Made by a program: the position numbers and the translations under genes. From Geodermatophilus sp. TF02-6 (GTDB taxonomy: Bacteria; Actinomycetota; Actinomycetes; Mycobacteriales; Geodermatophilaceae): a DNA stretch of 64,000 nucleotides. The notes below the pieces were generated by a model that saw only the letters and a program-made list of their open reading frames with translations, had not been told where the DNA came from and ran no database searches. Shown piece by piece: positions 42,689 to 51,864 of the stretch (position 1 is its first letter; every line of letters starts with the position of its first letter). The stretch is taken from positions 62,001 through 126,000 of the forward strand of contig NZ_QOHF01000015.1 in the NCBI RefSeq assembly GCF_003319115.1, in the 5' to 3' direction.

Positions 42689-44224
42689 GTGCCCGTCCGC
42701 CCGCCCGACGAGAAGGAGGTGGCCGCGCTCGCGGCCAGCTACGGCATGGAGCCCAGCGCCGAGGAGGTGGCCGCCTACACGCCGATCGTCGCGGCGTTCC
42801 TCGGCTCCTACGACGCGGTCGAGGAGCTCTACGCCGGCATCGCCCCGCAGCTCCCGGAGGGGCGGGCCGGAAGCCGCCCCGCCGAGGCGGACAACCCGCT
42901 CGGGGCCTGGTACGTGACCACGGAGATCCCCGGCGCCGCCGAGGGCCCGCTGGCCGGGCGGACGGTGGCGGTCAAGGACAACACCGCGGTCGCCGGCGTC
43001 CCGATGATGAACGGCTCGCACACCGTCGAGGGCTTCGTCCCCCGGCAGGACGCCACCGTGATCACCCGCCTGCTCGAGGCCGGCGCGACCATCACCGGCA
43101 AGGCCGTCTGCGAGGACCTCTGCTTCTCCGGCGGCAGCCACACCTCGGTCACCGGCCCGGTGCGCAACCCGTGGGATCCGTCCCGGACGACCGGCGGCAG
43201 CTCCAGCGGCAGCGCCGCGCTGGTGGCCGCGGGGGAGGTCGACCTCGCCCTCGGCGGCGACCAGGGCGGCTCGATCCGCATGCCGGCGGCGTTCTGCGGC
43301 ATCGTCGGGCACAAGCCGACCCACGGCCTGGTGCCCTACACCGGCGCGTTCCCCATCGAGCTGACCCTCGACCACCTGGGCCCGATGACCGGCACGGTCG
43401 CCGACGCCGCCCTGGTGCTCGACGTCCTGGCCGGCCGGGACGGCGACGACCCCCGTCAGCCGGCCGACCTCGCGCCCGAGCAGTACGCCGCCGCGCTGGA
43501 CGGGGACGTCACCGGTCTGCGGGTCGGGGTGGTCGCGCAGGGCTTCGGCTGGGAGGAGCTCTCCGAACCGGGTGTCGACGACACCGTCCGGGCGGCCGCC
43601 GACCGGCTGCGCGAGCTGGGCATCGAGGTCGTCGACGTCGACCTGCCCTGGCACCGGCACGCCCTGCACGTGTGGAACGTCATCGCCACCGACGGCGCGA
43701 CCGTGCAGATGATCGAGGGCAACGCGTACGGCTGGAACTACGAGGGCCGCTACGACCCCGAACTGGTGGCCCACTACGGCCGGCGGCGGCGGGAGGTGGT
43801 CGACCGGTGGTCGCCGACGGTCACCGCGGTGGCGCTGGCCGGGCGGTGGTCGCTCGAGCAGGAGCAGACCCGGCACTACGCCATGGCGCAGAACCTGGTC
43901 CCCGAGGTGCGCCGGCGCTACGACGCCGCGCTCGCCGACGTCGACCTGCTGGTCCTGCCGACCGTGCCGATGGTCGCCCCGGAGATCCCGGCACCGGACG
44001 CCCTGCTGGAGACCCGGATCGCCCGAGCACTCGAGATGATCGTCAACTGCGCGCCGTTCGACGTCAGCGGGCACCCGGCGACCAGCGTCCCGGCCGGGCT
44101 GTCGCAGGGGCTGCCGGTCGGGATGATGCTGGTCGGCCGCCGCTTCGAGGACACCACGTGTCTGAAGGTGGCGCACGCCTTCGAGCGGCTGGTCGGCGGC
44201 TTCCCGCGCCCACCCGCCCGCTGA
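42689..44224 (+). CDS. Amidase (amidase signature family, nitrile-pathway type)
   Basis: A 511-residue Ser-cisSer-Lys hydrolase from GTG after TGGAGG. The triad falls at K96 (VAVKDNTAV), S171 (TTGGSSSGSAAL) and S195 (GGDQGGSIRMPA). These are the same residue numbers as in the enantioselective amidases of Rhodococcus nitrile-degradation clusters. A helical N-terminal domain of about 90 residues is also typical of that group. No nitrile hydratase gene lies alongside, so the physiological amide is unknown. Confidence 0.93.
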   Translation: MPVRPPDEKEVAALAASYGMEPSAEEVAAYTPIVAAFLGSYDAVEELYAGIAPQLPEGRAGSRPAEADNPLGAWYVTTEIPGAAEGPLAGRTVAVKDNTAVAGVPMMNGSHTVEGFVPRQDATVITRLLEAGATITGKAVCEDLCFSGGSHTSVTGPVRNPWDPSRTTGGSSSGSAALVAAGEVDLALGGDQGGSIRMPAAFCGIVGHKPTHGLVPYTGAFPIELTLDHLGPMTGTVADAALVLDVLAGRDGDDPRQPADLAPEQYAAALDGDVTGLRVGVVAQGFGWEELSEPGVDDTVRAAADRLRELGIEVVDVDLPWHRHALHVWNVIATDGATVQMIEGNAYGWNYEGRYDPELVAHYGRRRREVVDRWSPTVTAVALAGRWSLEQEQTRHYAMAQNLVPEVRRRYDAALADVDLLVLPTVPMVAPEIPAPDALLETRIARALEMIVNCAPFDVSGHPATSVPAGLSQGLPVGMMLVGRRFEDTTCLKVAHAFERLVGGFPRPPAR

Positions 44225-44280
44225 CACGGCGTCCCTCTCTCCGTCGGGCACTCCTCCGGGCCCTCTCGCCCCTCCGGGCG

Positions 44281-44347
44281 TGATCATGGGGTTGTTGCCG
44301 GCCGCTGCGGCGTGTTCTGCCGTGTCGCGCGCAACAACCCCATGATC
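44281..44347. repeat. Intergenic hairpin repeat, family B (copy 3)
   Basis: Arms TGATCATGGGGTTGTTGC and GCAACAACCCCATGATC around GGCCGCTGCGGCGTGTTCTG, between convergent amidase and acyl-CoA oxidase-like genes. Confidence 0.85.
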
Positions 44348-44400
44348 GACTCGGGAAGAACTCGGGCAGAGCTCGACTCGGGAAGAACTCGGGCAGAGCT
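44347..44400. repeat. 27-bp perfect tandem duplication
   Basis: Two identical 27-bp units, each holding GACTCGGGAAGAACTCGGGC followed by AGAGCT, begin on the last base of the family B hairpin. They lie just beyond the acyl-CoA oxidase-like gene's stop. No coding role is seen. Confidence 0.85.
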
Positions 44401-44416
44401 CGGGGAGGGGCCGGGC

Positions 44417-46444
44417 TCACTGCGCGGGCGGGACCGCCACCGCGGTCGCCGTCCCCTGCAGCGGCCCGGCGTCGGGGACGGCCGCGTCGTGGGCGGCCAT
44501 CGCCTCCTGCCGGCCCTCCTCCTCGCGCAGGACGGCCGCGGCCTTCCAGCCCTCCGGGATGGCGAAGGCGTCCACGAGCGTGACCGCGTGCGGCCGCAGC
44601 TCCCGGACCAGCTGGTTCACCGTCGCGGTCAGCGCCTTCGCGCGGGCCGGGGTGAGCCGGCCGTGCTCGAGGAACCAGCCCTTGTCCGCCTCGATGGTCG
44701 ACAGCGCGTACAGGTCGCAGACCCGCTCCAGCAGGGCCCGCGCGCCGTCGTCCGTCGTCCGCTCGATGCCGGCGACGAAGGCCTCCAGCACGATCCGGTC
44801 GACGTGCGCCTGCGCGGTCTCGAGCACGTGGTCCTGGACGTCGTTGAAGACGTCGAACGGCGCCATCCCGGGTGTCTGGGCGTTGCGCCGCAGCCGGCGG
44901 ACGGCGCCCTCGAGGACGTGCTTCTCGCGGTCCTCGAACGCGCTCAGCTGCCAGCCGCGGTCGAGCAGCGGCACGTCGTCGTCCCGCCCGGGGACGGCGT
45001 CGACCAGCCGGGCGATCAGCCCGCGGGCCGCCGTCCGCTCGAGCACGGTCTCGCGGACCAGGTCGGCGACGAAGCCCAGCCGGCCCCAGCCGTCCAGCGA
45101 GCCGAACGCGTCGCGGTAGCCGGTGAGCAGGCCCTTGGCGACCAGCTGCATCAACACGGTGTTGTCGCCCTCGAACGTGGTGAAGACGTCGGTGTCGGCC
45201 TTCAGGTGCGGCAGCCGGTTCTCCTGCAGGTAGCCCGCGCCGCCGCAGGCCTCGCGGCAGGCCTGGATGGTGCGGGTGGCGTGCCAGGTCTGGGCGGCCT
45301 TGAGCCCGGCGGCCCGGGACTCGAGCTCTCGTTGCTGCTGCTCGTCCACCCGGTCGGCGGTCTGCAGGTCGTGCATGGTGCCCACCAGCTCCTCCTGCGC
45401 GAAGGTGTACGCGTAGGTGGTGGCCAGGGCGGGCAACAGCCTGCGCTGGTGGACGAGGTAGTCGTTGACGGCGACCTCGCGGTCCGCGCCGGGGACGGTG
45501 AACTGGCGGCGGACGTCGCCGTAGCGGACCGCGATGTCCAGGGCGAGCTTGGTGGCCGACGACGCCGCGCCGCCGACGCTGACCCGCCCGCGCACCAGCG
45601 TGCCGAGCATGGTGAAGAAGCGGCGGGTCGGGTCCGCGATCGGGCTGGTGTAGGTGCCGTCGGGCGCGACCTGCCCGTAGCGGTCGAGCAGCATCTCCCG
45701 CGGCACGCTCACGTGGTCGAACATCAGCCGGCCGTTGTCCACGCCGTTGAGGCCGGCCTTGGGGCCGTCGTCGGAGACGGTGACGCCCGGCACCGGGTCG
45801 CCGTGCTCGTCGCGGATCGGCACCAGCCAGGCGTGCACGCCGTGCCGCTCCCCGCGGGTCACCAGCTGGGCGAAGACCACGGCCATCCGGCCGTCTCGCG
45901 CCGCGTTGCCGATGTAGTCCTTGCGCGCGGCCGGGTGCGGGGTGTGCAGGTCGAACGTCTGCGTGGCGGGGTCGTAGGTGCACGTCGTCCGCAGGTTCTG
46001 CACGTCGGAGCCGTGCCCGGTCTCGGTCATCGCGAAGCAGCCGGGCAGGTCGAAGCCCATGATGTCGCGCAGGTACGCGTCGTGGTGCCGCTGGGTGCCG
46101 AGCGCCTGGACGGCGCCGCCGAACAGCCCCCACTGGACGCCGGCCTTGACCATGACCGACAGGTCCCCGAAGGCGAGCATCTCCACCGAGACGACCGACC
46201 CGCCCGGGTCGTCCTCCCCGCCGTACTCCTCGGGGAAGCCCAGGGTGACCCGGCCGGACCCGGCGAGCGTGCGGGCCATCCGGGTCACCCGCGCGCGGGC
46301 CTCGGCGACGGTCTCGCCGTAGACGGGCAGGAGGTCGGGGTCGTGCAGGTTCTCCCGGGCGTCGCGGCGCACGTGCCCCCAGCGCCCGTCGAGCACCTCG
46401 GTGAGCGCCCTCGGGTCGACGCCGGTCGGCAGGCTGGTGGTCAT
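44417..46444 (-). CDS. Acyl-CoA dehydrogenase/oxidase (ACOX-like)
   Basis: A 675-residue flavoenzyme, much longer than ordinary acyl-CoA dehydrogenases and matching the peroxisomal acyl-CoA oxidase layout. FAD and substrate motifs include CFAMTETGHGSDVQNLRTT and LGTLVRGRVSVGGAASSATK. The catalytic region CREACGGAGYLQENRLPHLK and TTFEGDN supplies the base Glu. It introduces the 2,3 double bond into acyl-CoAs. The start ATG overlaps the TetR stop by ATGA, so both are made from one transcript. Confidence 0.92.
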   Translation of the reverse strand: MTTSLPTGVDPRALTEVLDGRWGHVRRDARENLHDPDLLPVYGETVAEARARVTRMARTLAGSGRVTLGFPEEYGGEDDPGGSVVSVEMLAFGDLSVMVKAGVQWGLFGGAVQALGTQRHHDAYLRDIMGFDLPGCFAMTETGHGSDVQNLRTTCTYDPATQTFDLHTPHPAARKDYIGNAARDGRMAVVFAQLVTRGERHGVHAWLVPIRDEHGDPVPGVTVSDDGPKAGLNGVDNGRLMFDHVSVPREMLLDRYGQVAPDGTYTSPIADPTRRFFTMLGTLVRGRVSVGGAASSATKLALDIAVRYGDVRRQFTVPGADREVAVNDYLVHQRRLLPALATTYAYTFAQEELVGTMHDLQTADRVDEQQQRELESRAAGLKAAQTWHATRTIQACREACGGAGYLQENRLPHLKADTDVFTTFEGDNTVLMQLVAKGLLTGYRDAFGSLDGWGRLGFVADLVRETVLERTAARGLIARLVDAVPGRDDDVPLLDRGWQLSAFEDREKHVLEGAVRRLRRNAQTPGMAPFDVFNDVQDHVLETAQAHVDRIVLEAFVAGIERTTDDGARALLERVCDLYALSTIEADKGWFLEHGRLTPARAKALTATVNQLVRELRPHAVTLVDAFAIPEGWKAAAVLREEEGRQEAMAAHDAAVPDAGPLQGTATAVAVPPAQ

Positions 46445-47079
46445 GGGGTCTCCTCGGTGCTGGTGGTCACCACGCCGGACAGCCCGGCCCAGGCGAGGTC
46501 GGTGAGGTGGGCGGCGAGGTCGGCGCGCGGCATCGGCCGGTCGGCCCGCAACCACCAATCGGCAGCCGAGCGGACCAGGCCGACCAGGGCGTGGCCCCAG
46601 GGCTGCGCGGCGGCGGGGTCGCGGCCGGCCCGCTCGAGGGCGACGGCGACCAGCGCGGCCGCCTGGTCCCCCACGAGGGAGGAGAGGGTGCCGATCGGGT
46701 CGCCGTCGGCCGGCGGCCCGGAGACGACGAACCGGTACAGCTCCGGATCGGCCTCGAGGAAGCCCAGGTAGGTGTCGACGGCGGCGGCGAGCGTCTGCCG
46801 CGGGTCCCGGCTGTGCGCCGTCGCCGCGCGCAGCCGGGCGGTGAGGTGTCCGGCCACCCGGGCGCAGACGGCGACGTGCAGCTCGCCGCGGTCGGCGAAG
46901 TGCCGGTAGACGACGGTCTTGCTGGTGCCGGCCGCGGCGGCGATCTCGTCCATGCCGACGCCGGCGCCGTGCCGGCCGACCGCGGCGACGGTGGCGTCGA
47001 CCAGCTGCTCGCGGCGGGCGCGGCGGTGCTCGTCCCACCGCGAGTCTCGTCGGTCACGGCGCGCGGTGCCCGGTTTCAC
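46441..47079 (-). CDS. TetR-family transcriptional regulator
   Basis: About 212 residues from the GTG at 47079, which lies seven bases after TACTGT. An in-frame GTG at 47103 is less likely because it lies upstream of this promoter. The HTH is MDEIAAAAGTSKTVVYRHFA. Two TGGTACCG copies flank the -10 box (around 47080 and 47097) and may be its operator. It is coupled to the acyl-CoA oxidase-like gene, suggesting control of fatty-acid use. Confidence 0.88.
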   Translation of the reverse strand: MKPGTARRDRRDSRWDEHRRARREQLVDATVAAVGRHGAGVGMDEIAAAAGTSKTVVYRHFADRGELHVAVCARVAGHLTARLRAATAHSRDPRQTLAAAVDTYLGFLEADPELYRFVVSGPPADGDPIGTLSSLVGDQAAALVAVALERAGRDPAAAQPWGHALVGLVRSAADWWLRADRPMPRADLAAHLTDLAWAGLSGVVTTSTEETP

Positions 47080-47121
47080 GGTACCAACAGTACGCGGTAC
47101 CACGGGTATCGACGCATGTAG

Positions 47122-47180
47122 TGATCATCGTTGAGTGGCTGTCCCCACCGGCGGGTCCGGCAGCCACTCGCCGGTGATCG
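47122..47180. repeat. Intergenic hairpin repeat, family C (copy 2)
   Basis: Left arm TGATCATCGTTGAGTGGCTG and right arm CAGCCACTCGCCGGTGATCG. It lies between divergent genes (TetR and GH2), whereas copy 1 is between convergent genes. Confidence 0.7.
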
Positions 47181-47218
47181 ACTGGAGCGACGGGGTGGTC
47201 CTCGGGTGAGGTGGGCTC

Positions 47219-48967
47219 GTGCACCCGCTGGACGCCACCGCCCACCCCCGGCCGCTGCTGCGCCGTCCCTGGACCCCGCTCGACGGCGTCTGGGAGTTCG
47301 CCGCCGACCCCGACCTGACCGGCACCGTCGGGGGAGTCGCCTTCGACCGCACCGTGCGGGTGCCCTACGCCCCCGAGACCCCGGCCAGCGGCGTGCACTG
47401 GAAGGGGCCGCTCGACCGCGCCTGGTACCGCCGCCCGCTGCCGGGACGCGCCGGCGACCGGCGCACCGTGCTCCACCTCGGCGCCGTCGACCGGGTCTGC
47501 GACGTCTGGGTCGGCGGCGCCCACGTCGCGCGCCACGAGGGCGGCTACACCCCGTTCTCGGTCGACGTCACCGACGCCCTGGGCGACGGCGCGGACCTCG
47601 TCGTCCGGGCCGACGACGACCCGCTCGACCTCGAGGCGCCGCGGGGCAAGCAGGACTGGCGGGACGAGCCGCACGAGATCTGGTACCCGCGCACCACCGG
47701 CATCTGGCGCACCCCGTGGCTGGAGGAGCTCTGCGCCCGGCACATCGCCGACGTGCAGTGGCGCGGCGACCCGGACACGCTGCGGGTCGACGTCCGCGTG
47801 GAGCTGGCCGTCCCGGTCTCCGGGGCGCGGCTGCACCTGCGGCTGCGCGCCGGCGACCGGCTGCTGGCCGACGACGCCGTCCGCGTGGACGGCACCGTGG
47901 TCGAGCGGACCCTGCAGGTGGGGGACGGCGGCTTCGACGACCGGTGGGGCCTGCTGTGGGAGCCCGGCGACGGGCGGCTGCTGGACGCCGAGCTCGCGCT
48001 GGTCACCGACACCGGCGAGGTGCTCGACGAGGTGGCGAGCTACACGGCGCTGCGCTCGGTGGCGGTCGACGACGGGCGGGTCCTGGTCAACGGCCGGCCC
48101 GTGCCGCTGCGGCTGGTCCTCGACCAGGGCTACTGGCCCGACACCGGCGCCACCCCGCCCGACGTCGCGGCGCTGCGGCGCGACCTCGAGCTCACCCGGG
48201 CGCTGGGCTTCACCGGCGTCCGCAAGCACCAGAAGACCGAGGACCCGCGCTGGCTCGCCCTCGCCGACCGGGTGGGGCTGCTGGTGTGGGCCGAGATGCC
48301 CTCGGCCCACCGCCCGGGTCCGACCGCGGCCGCGCGGCTGCTGCGGGAGTGGCCCGAGGTCGTGGCCGCCCACCGCGGCCACCCGAGCGTGGTGGCCTGG
48401 GTACCGCTCAACGAGTCGTGGGGCGTGCAGGAGGTGGCGACCGACCCCCGGCAGCGGGCGCTGGTCCGGGCCCTGGCCGCGACCGCCGAGGCGCTCGACG
48501 GCACCCGGCCGGTGTCGGCCAACGACGGCTGGGAGGCGCTGGGGGGGAGCATCCTCGGCGTCCACGACTACGCGCAGGACCCGGTGGCGCTCGCGGCCCG
48601 CTACGCCTCCCGGGAGGACGTCGAGCGCGCCGCCACCGGCCGCCGTCCCGACGGCCGGCTGACCGACCTGGAGCGGGCCGGGGTCGCCGGCCGCGCCGTC
48701 GTCCTGTCCGAGTTCGGCGGGGTGGCGCTGCGGCACCCGGCCGACGACGACCGCGGCTGGGGCTACGCCGACGCCCGATCGCCCGAGGACCTGCTGGCCC
48801 GCTACCGCGACCAGTGGGCGGCGGTGCACGCCAGCAGCGTGCTCGCCGGGGCGTGCTGGACCCAGCTGACCGACACCTACCAGGAGGTCAACGGGCTGCT
48901 CACCGCCGAGCGGGTGCCCAAGTGCGACCCCGACGCCATCCGCCGGGCCACCCTCGGCGAGGGCTGA
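47219..48967 (+). CDS. Glycoside hydrolase family 2 protein
   Basis: A 582-residue enzyme of the beta-galactosidase/glucuronidase/mannosidase family, from a GTG. The sugar-binding jelly roll contains GPLDRAWYRRPLPGR and HLGAVDRVCDVWVGGAHVAR. The TIM barrel has the acid/base Glu in VAWVPLNESWGVQEV and the nucleophile Glu in VVLSEFGGVALR. No signal peptide is seen, so it is intracellular. Which glycoside it hydrolyses cannot be settled from sequence. Confidence 0.92.
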   Translation: MHPLDATAHPRPLLRRPWTPLDGVWEFAADPDLTGTVGGVAFDRTVRVPYAPETPASGVHWKGPLDRAWYRRPLPGRAGDRRTVLHLGAVDRVCDVWVGGAHVARHEGGYTPFSVDVTDALGDGADLVVRADDDPLDLEAPRGKQDWRDEPHEIWYPRTTGIWRTPWLEELCARHIADVQWRGDPDTLRVDVRVELAVPVSGARLHLRLRAGDRLLADDAVRVDGTVVERTLQVGDGGFDDRWGLLWEPGDGRLLDAELALVTDTGEVLDEVASYTALRSVAVDDGRVLVNGRPVPLRLVLDQGYWPDTGATPPDVAALRRDLELTRALGFTGVRKHQKTEDPRWLALADRVGLLVWAEMPSAHRPGPTAAARLLREWPEVVAAHRGHPSVVAWVPLNESWGVQEVATDPRQRALVRALAATAEALDGTRPVSANDGWEALGGSILGVHDYAQDPVALAARYASREDVERAATGRRPDGRLTDLERAGVAGRAVVLSEFGGVALRHPADDDRGWGYADARSPEDLLARYRDQWAAVHASSVLAGACWTQLTDTYQEVNGLLTAERVPKCDPDAIRRATLGEG

Positions 48968-49019
48968 CCCGACGCGGCGCCCCGCCCCGCCCCCGCCGAG
49001 CCCCGCCGAGCCCCGCCGA

Positions 49020-49090
49020 GTTGATCATGGGGTTGTTGCCACGGACACGCCGCCCGCCGGCGTGTCGTCGGGCAACAACCCCATGATCAC
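49020..49090. repeat. Intergenic hairpin repeat, family B (copy 4)
   Basis: Arms GTTGATCATGGGGTTGTTGC and GCAACAACCCCATGATCAC, with an inner hairpin GACACGCCG/CGGCGTGTC in the loop. It lies after the GH2 stop and is preceded by three CCCCGCCGAG units. Confidence 0.85.
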
Positions 49091-49188
49091 GGACGGCGGG
49101 GGCGGAGGCACGCCGGTCGAGCGGGGGGCCGCACCCGGGAGGTCACCGAGCACGGCGGGCTCCCCGTCACCTGTGCGAGGCTGCGGTG

Positions 49189-49896
49189 ATGGCGGCGGTT
49201 GAGCGAACGACCAGCACCCGGACGCAAGCCCACGGGTCCTACGCGGGGCACGGCATCCACGCCGCACCGGGTGTGCACGAGTACGCCGTCGAGCTGGTGC
49301 GGGCGGCGCTCCCCGATGGTGGGCGGGTCCTCGAGGTCGGCTCCGGGTGCGGGGCGCTGGCGCTGCGGCTCCGGGACGCCGGCTTCGACGTCGTCCCGAC
49401 CGACCTCGACCCGCCGCACGAGTGGATCCACCGGCTCGACCTGGACGACCCCGAGTGGACCGAGGAGACCCGCGGCCCCTTCGACATGGTGGTCTGCGTC
49501 GAGACGCTGGAGCACGTGGAGAACCCGCGGCAGGTGCTGCGCTCGATCCGGTCCCTGCTGCGCCCCGGGGACACGCTGCTGGTCAGCACGCCGAACGTCA
49601 CCCATCCGCACTCACGGTTGAAGACGTTCCTGCTGGGCGCCCCGTACGTCTTCGGGCCGGAGTTCTACCACCAGCCGGGGCACATCACGATCCTCCCGGA
49701 CTGGATGCTGACCGAGCACGTCCGCCTGGCCGGGTTCGACCGGACCGAGGTCACGACCGGCGGCAACACCTTCTACCGCGGCCTGGCCCGTCTCGCGTAC
49801 CGGGTGGAGATCGCCCTGCTCGCGCTGGCCGGCGTACGGCAGCGGGCGCAGCGCGGCGACGGCATCTGCACCTTCGTCACCGCCGTCGCCGCCTGA
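49189..49896 (+). CDS. Class I SAM-dependent methyltransferase
   Basis: A 235-residue enzyme with the SAM motif RVLEVGSGCGALALRLRDAG, motif II FDMVVCVETLEHVENPRQVL and motif III LLRPGDTLLVSTPN. The segment HITILPDWMLTEHVRLAGF resembles small-molecule or glycan methyltransferases of the Methyltransf_23 type. The substrate is unknown and no biosynthetic neighbours are present. Confidence 0.9.
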   Translation: MAAVERTTSTRTQAHGSYAGHGIHAAPGVHEYAVELVRAALPDGGRVLEVGSGCGALALRLRDAGFDVVPTDLDPPHEWIHRLDLDDPEWTEETRGPFDMVVCVETLEHVENPRQVLRSIRSLLRPGDTLLVSTPNVTHPHSRLKTFLLGAPYVFGPEFYHQPGHITILPDWMLTEHVRLAGFDRTEVTTGGNTFYRGLARLAYRVEIALLALAGVRQRAQRGDGICTFVTAVAA

Positions 49897-50193
49897 CCGG
49901 GCCGGCGACACGCCGGCGCGGCGCCGACCCGGAGGCCTCACCGACCCGGGGGCCGGGCTCCGCCACGCTCGGCGCCGGCCGCAGCGGTCGACAAGTGGTG
50001 CGGCGGAACGCAGGTCACCGTGCCCGGTCGGGGGCTCGGGCAACGATCCGGCAACGCGGGCGTCCGGGCCGGTTCCGAGGACGCGATCGGGACGGCGTCC
50101 GCGGCCTACGGTCTCCCCGCTGCGCGCGGCCAGGGACGGCCCGCGCGGCGCCGACGTCCTTCCCCCGTCGGCGATCCGTACCAGGGAGTGGTG
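49897..50193. other. Intergenic, no gene recognised
   Basis: About 300 bp between the methyltransferase and the next gene. Some open frame exists, but no homology or ribosome-binding site supports it. AGGGAG near the end is the ribosome-binding site for the gene at 50194. Confidence 0.5.
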
Positions 50194-50802
50194 ATGGTGG
50201 GCGCTCGTTCCGGTGCTGAGGTGCTCGACGGTGGCGCCGTCCGGCAGGGCTGGTGGCTGGTCGTCGACGAGGAGGACGGCCCCGGGCGGATCGTGGCCGG
50301 GCCGTTCGCGGACCGGGCCGAGGCCGGCTGGTCGACCGGCGCCCTCGAGCGGGGTGCCCGTCCGGTCCACGGCATCCGCCGGGCGGACGGCGCGCTCGCT
50401 CCCCGCCCGTCACCCCAGGAGTGGGCGTGGCTGGCACACCTCGGGGAACAGCTCGACCGGCTGCCCGAGGACTGGGACGCCGGACTCCCCGACGACGACG
50501 CCCTCGGCACCCTGGTGGTCGAGGTGGCCGCGGCGCTGTGCGAGGCCGGGTTGTCCCTGTACGACGCCACCGGAGCCGGGAGCGAGGCCGGTGGGGTGTG
50601 CCTGGTCCCCGAGCGCGACCTGGGCGGCATCGTCGTCAGCTGGCGGCAGCACGACCGGATGAGCGTCGAGCAGGTCCACGGCCCCGCCGCGGACGCCGCC
50701 GTCCAGCAGGTCGTGAACCGGGCGCTGGCTGACGTGCTGGCCCTGCGCGGCTTCGCCGTCGACCCGCTCGGTGGCGCCTGCGTCGTCCGCGCGGCCGGCT
50801 GA
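50194..50802 (+). CDS. Conserved hypothetical protein, paralogue of the window-start gene
   Basis: A 202-residue protein from the ATG at 50194, six bases after AGGGAG. It opens with WWLVVDEEDGPGRIVAGPFA, which resembles a small alpha/beta domain, and has a helical centre (PSPQEWAWLAHLGEQLDRLP). The C-terminus IVVSWRQHDRMSVEQVHGPA is shared with the truncated gene at 1-191. I see no catalytic motif, signal or membrane segment and do not recognise the family. Two copies 50 kb apart suggest a lineage-specific family. Confidence 0.75.
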   Translation: MVGARSGAEVLDGGAVRQGWWLVVDEEDGPGRIVAGPFADRAEAGWSTGALERGARPVHGIRRADGALAPRPSPQEWAWLAHLGEQLDRLPEDWDAGLPDDDALGTLVVEVAAALCEAGLSLYDATGAGSEAGGVCLVPERDLGGIVVSWRQHDRMSVEQVHGPAADAAVQQVVNRALADVLALRGFAVDPLGGACVVRAAG

Positions 50803-50883
50803 CCTCGGGCCCCGCGGCGCGGTTCGCGGGTCAGCTCCCTCCGGCGCCGCGCCGAGGTCGGTGTCGTCCGTGGCCTCCGCTGC

Positions 50884-51738
50884 TCACTTGACCGGTGCGG
50901 TGTTGACCCCGGGGAGGATCATGTGCCCGGCGTCGACCGGGATGGTGACCCCGGTGACCTTGGCCGCCAGGTCGGAGTTCAGGTACAGCGCGGTGTCGGC
51001 GATGACCTGCGGCGACATGAAGGTCGTGCCCTTGAGGGCGTGGAAGGAGTAGCCGCCCTCGATCAGGTCGGCCTCGGTGCCGCCCTCGTGGCCGGCGAAC
51101 ATGTCCCAGGCGCCCTGGTGGTCGGTCATCGGGGTCCTGATCGCGCCGGGGTGCACCGAGTTGCAGCGAATCCCGTACGGCGTGAGCTCCAGGGCGATGT
51201 TCTTCATCAGCCCGACCACGCCGAACTTCGCGGACACGTAGTGGGCGTAGTTCGGACCGGGCTCCAGGCCGTTGATCGACGAGGTGATGACGATCGACCC
51301 GGTCTGGCGCTCGATCATGTGCGGGGCGACCGCCTTGGCCGACTTCCAGACGCCGGTGAGGTTGACGCCGATCATCTCGTCCCACGCCTGCTCCGACAGC
51401 TCCCAGAAGGCACCCTGGGTCCAGATGCCGGCGTTGGCGATGAGGATGTCGATCTGGCCGAACTCGGCCAGACCGCGGCGGACCGCCTCGTCCATCTGTT
51501 CCTGGGAGCGGACGTCGGCGGTGACCGCGAGCGCACGGCGGTCGAGGGCCTCGACCTGGCGGACGGTCTCGTCGAGGTCGTCCTGTGTCGCCATCGTGTA
51601 CGGGACCGTCTCGAGCTGGTCGGCGATGTCGACCGCGATGACCTCGGCGCCCTCGCGGGCGCAGGTGGTGGCGTGCGCGCGGCCCTGACCGCGCGCGCCG
51701 CCGGTGATGAGGGCGACCTTCCCCTCCAGCATGCCCAT
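50884..51738 (-). CDS. Mycofactocin-coupled SDR-family oxidoreductase
   Basis: A 284-residue short-chain dehydrogenase. The cofactor motif is GKVALITGGARGQGRAHATT, with the GARGQGR signature and extended VDIADQLETVPYTM insertion typical of mycofactocin-associated SDRs (TIGR03971-type), which hold NAD tightly and pass electrons to mycofactocin. Active-site residues are S in ITSSINGLEPG and YxxxK in YAHYVSAKFG. It lies 126 bp downstream of a paralogue in the same direction. No mycofactocin synthesis genes are in the window. Confidence 0.9.
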   Translation of the reverse strand: MGMLEGKVALITGGARGQGRAHATTCAREGAEVIAVDIADQLETVPYTMATQDDLDETVRQVEALDRRALAVTADVRSQEQMDEAVRRGLAEFGQIDILIANAGIWTQGAFWELSEQAWDEMIGVNLTGVWKSAKAVAPHMIERQTGSIVITSSINGLEPGPNYAHYVSAKFGVVGLMKNIALELTPYGIRCNSVHPGAIRTPMTDHQGAWDMFAGHEGGTEADLIEGGYSFHALKGTTFMSPQVIADTALYLNSDLAAKVTGVTIPVDAGHMILPGVNTAPVK

Positions 51739-51763
51739 GTGGGCCTCCTCCTCGGTGTGGCGG

Positions 51764-51864
51764 CCCCCTGCAGGGCCCCCGGCCCGTCCCGGGTCCCACC
51801 CTGGGCCTGTGGAGGGTGGGGAGGACGGGGTCCTCCCCGAGTGGTGGGGGCAGGGGGTCCTTGT
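51764..51864. repeat. Intergenic repeat, family E
   Basis: GCCCCCTGCAGGGCCCCCGG, then GTGGAGGGTGGGGAGGACGG, ending in GGGGGTCCTTGT at the stop codon of the minus-strand SDR gene. It separates the two SDR genes. Confidence 0.6.
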
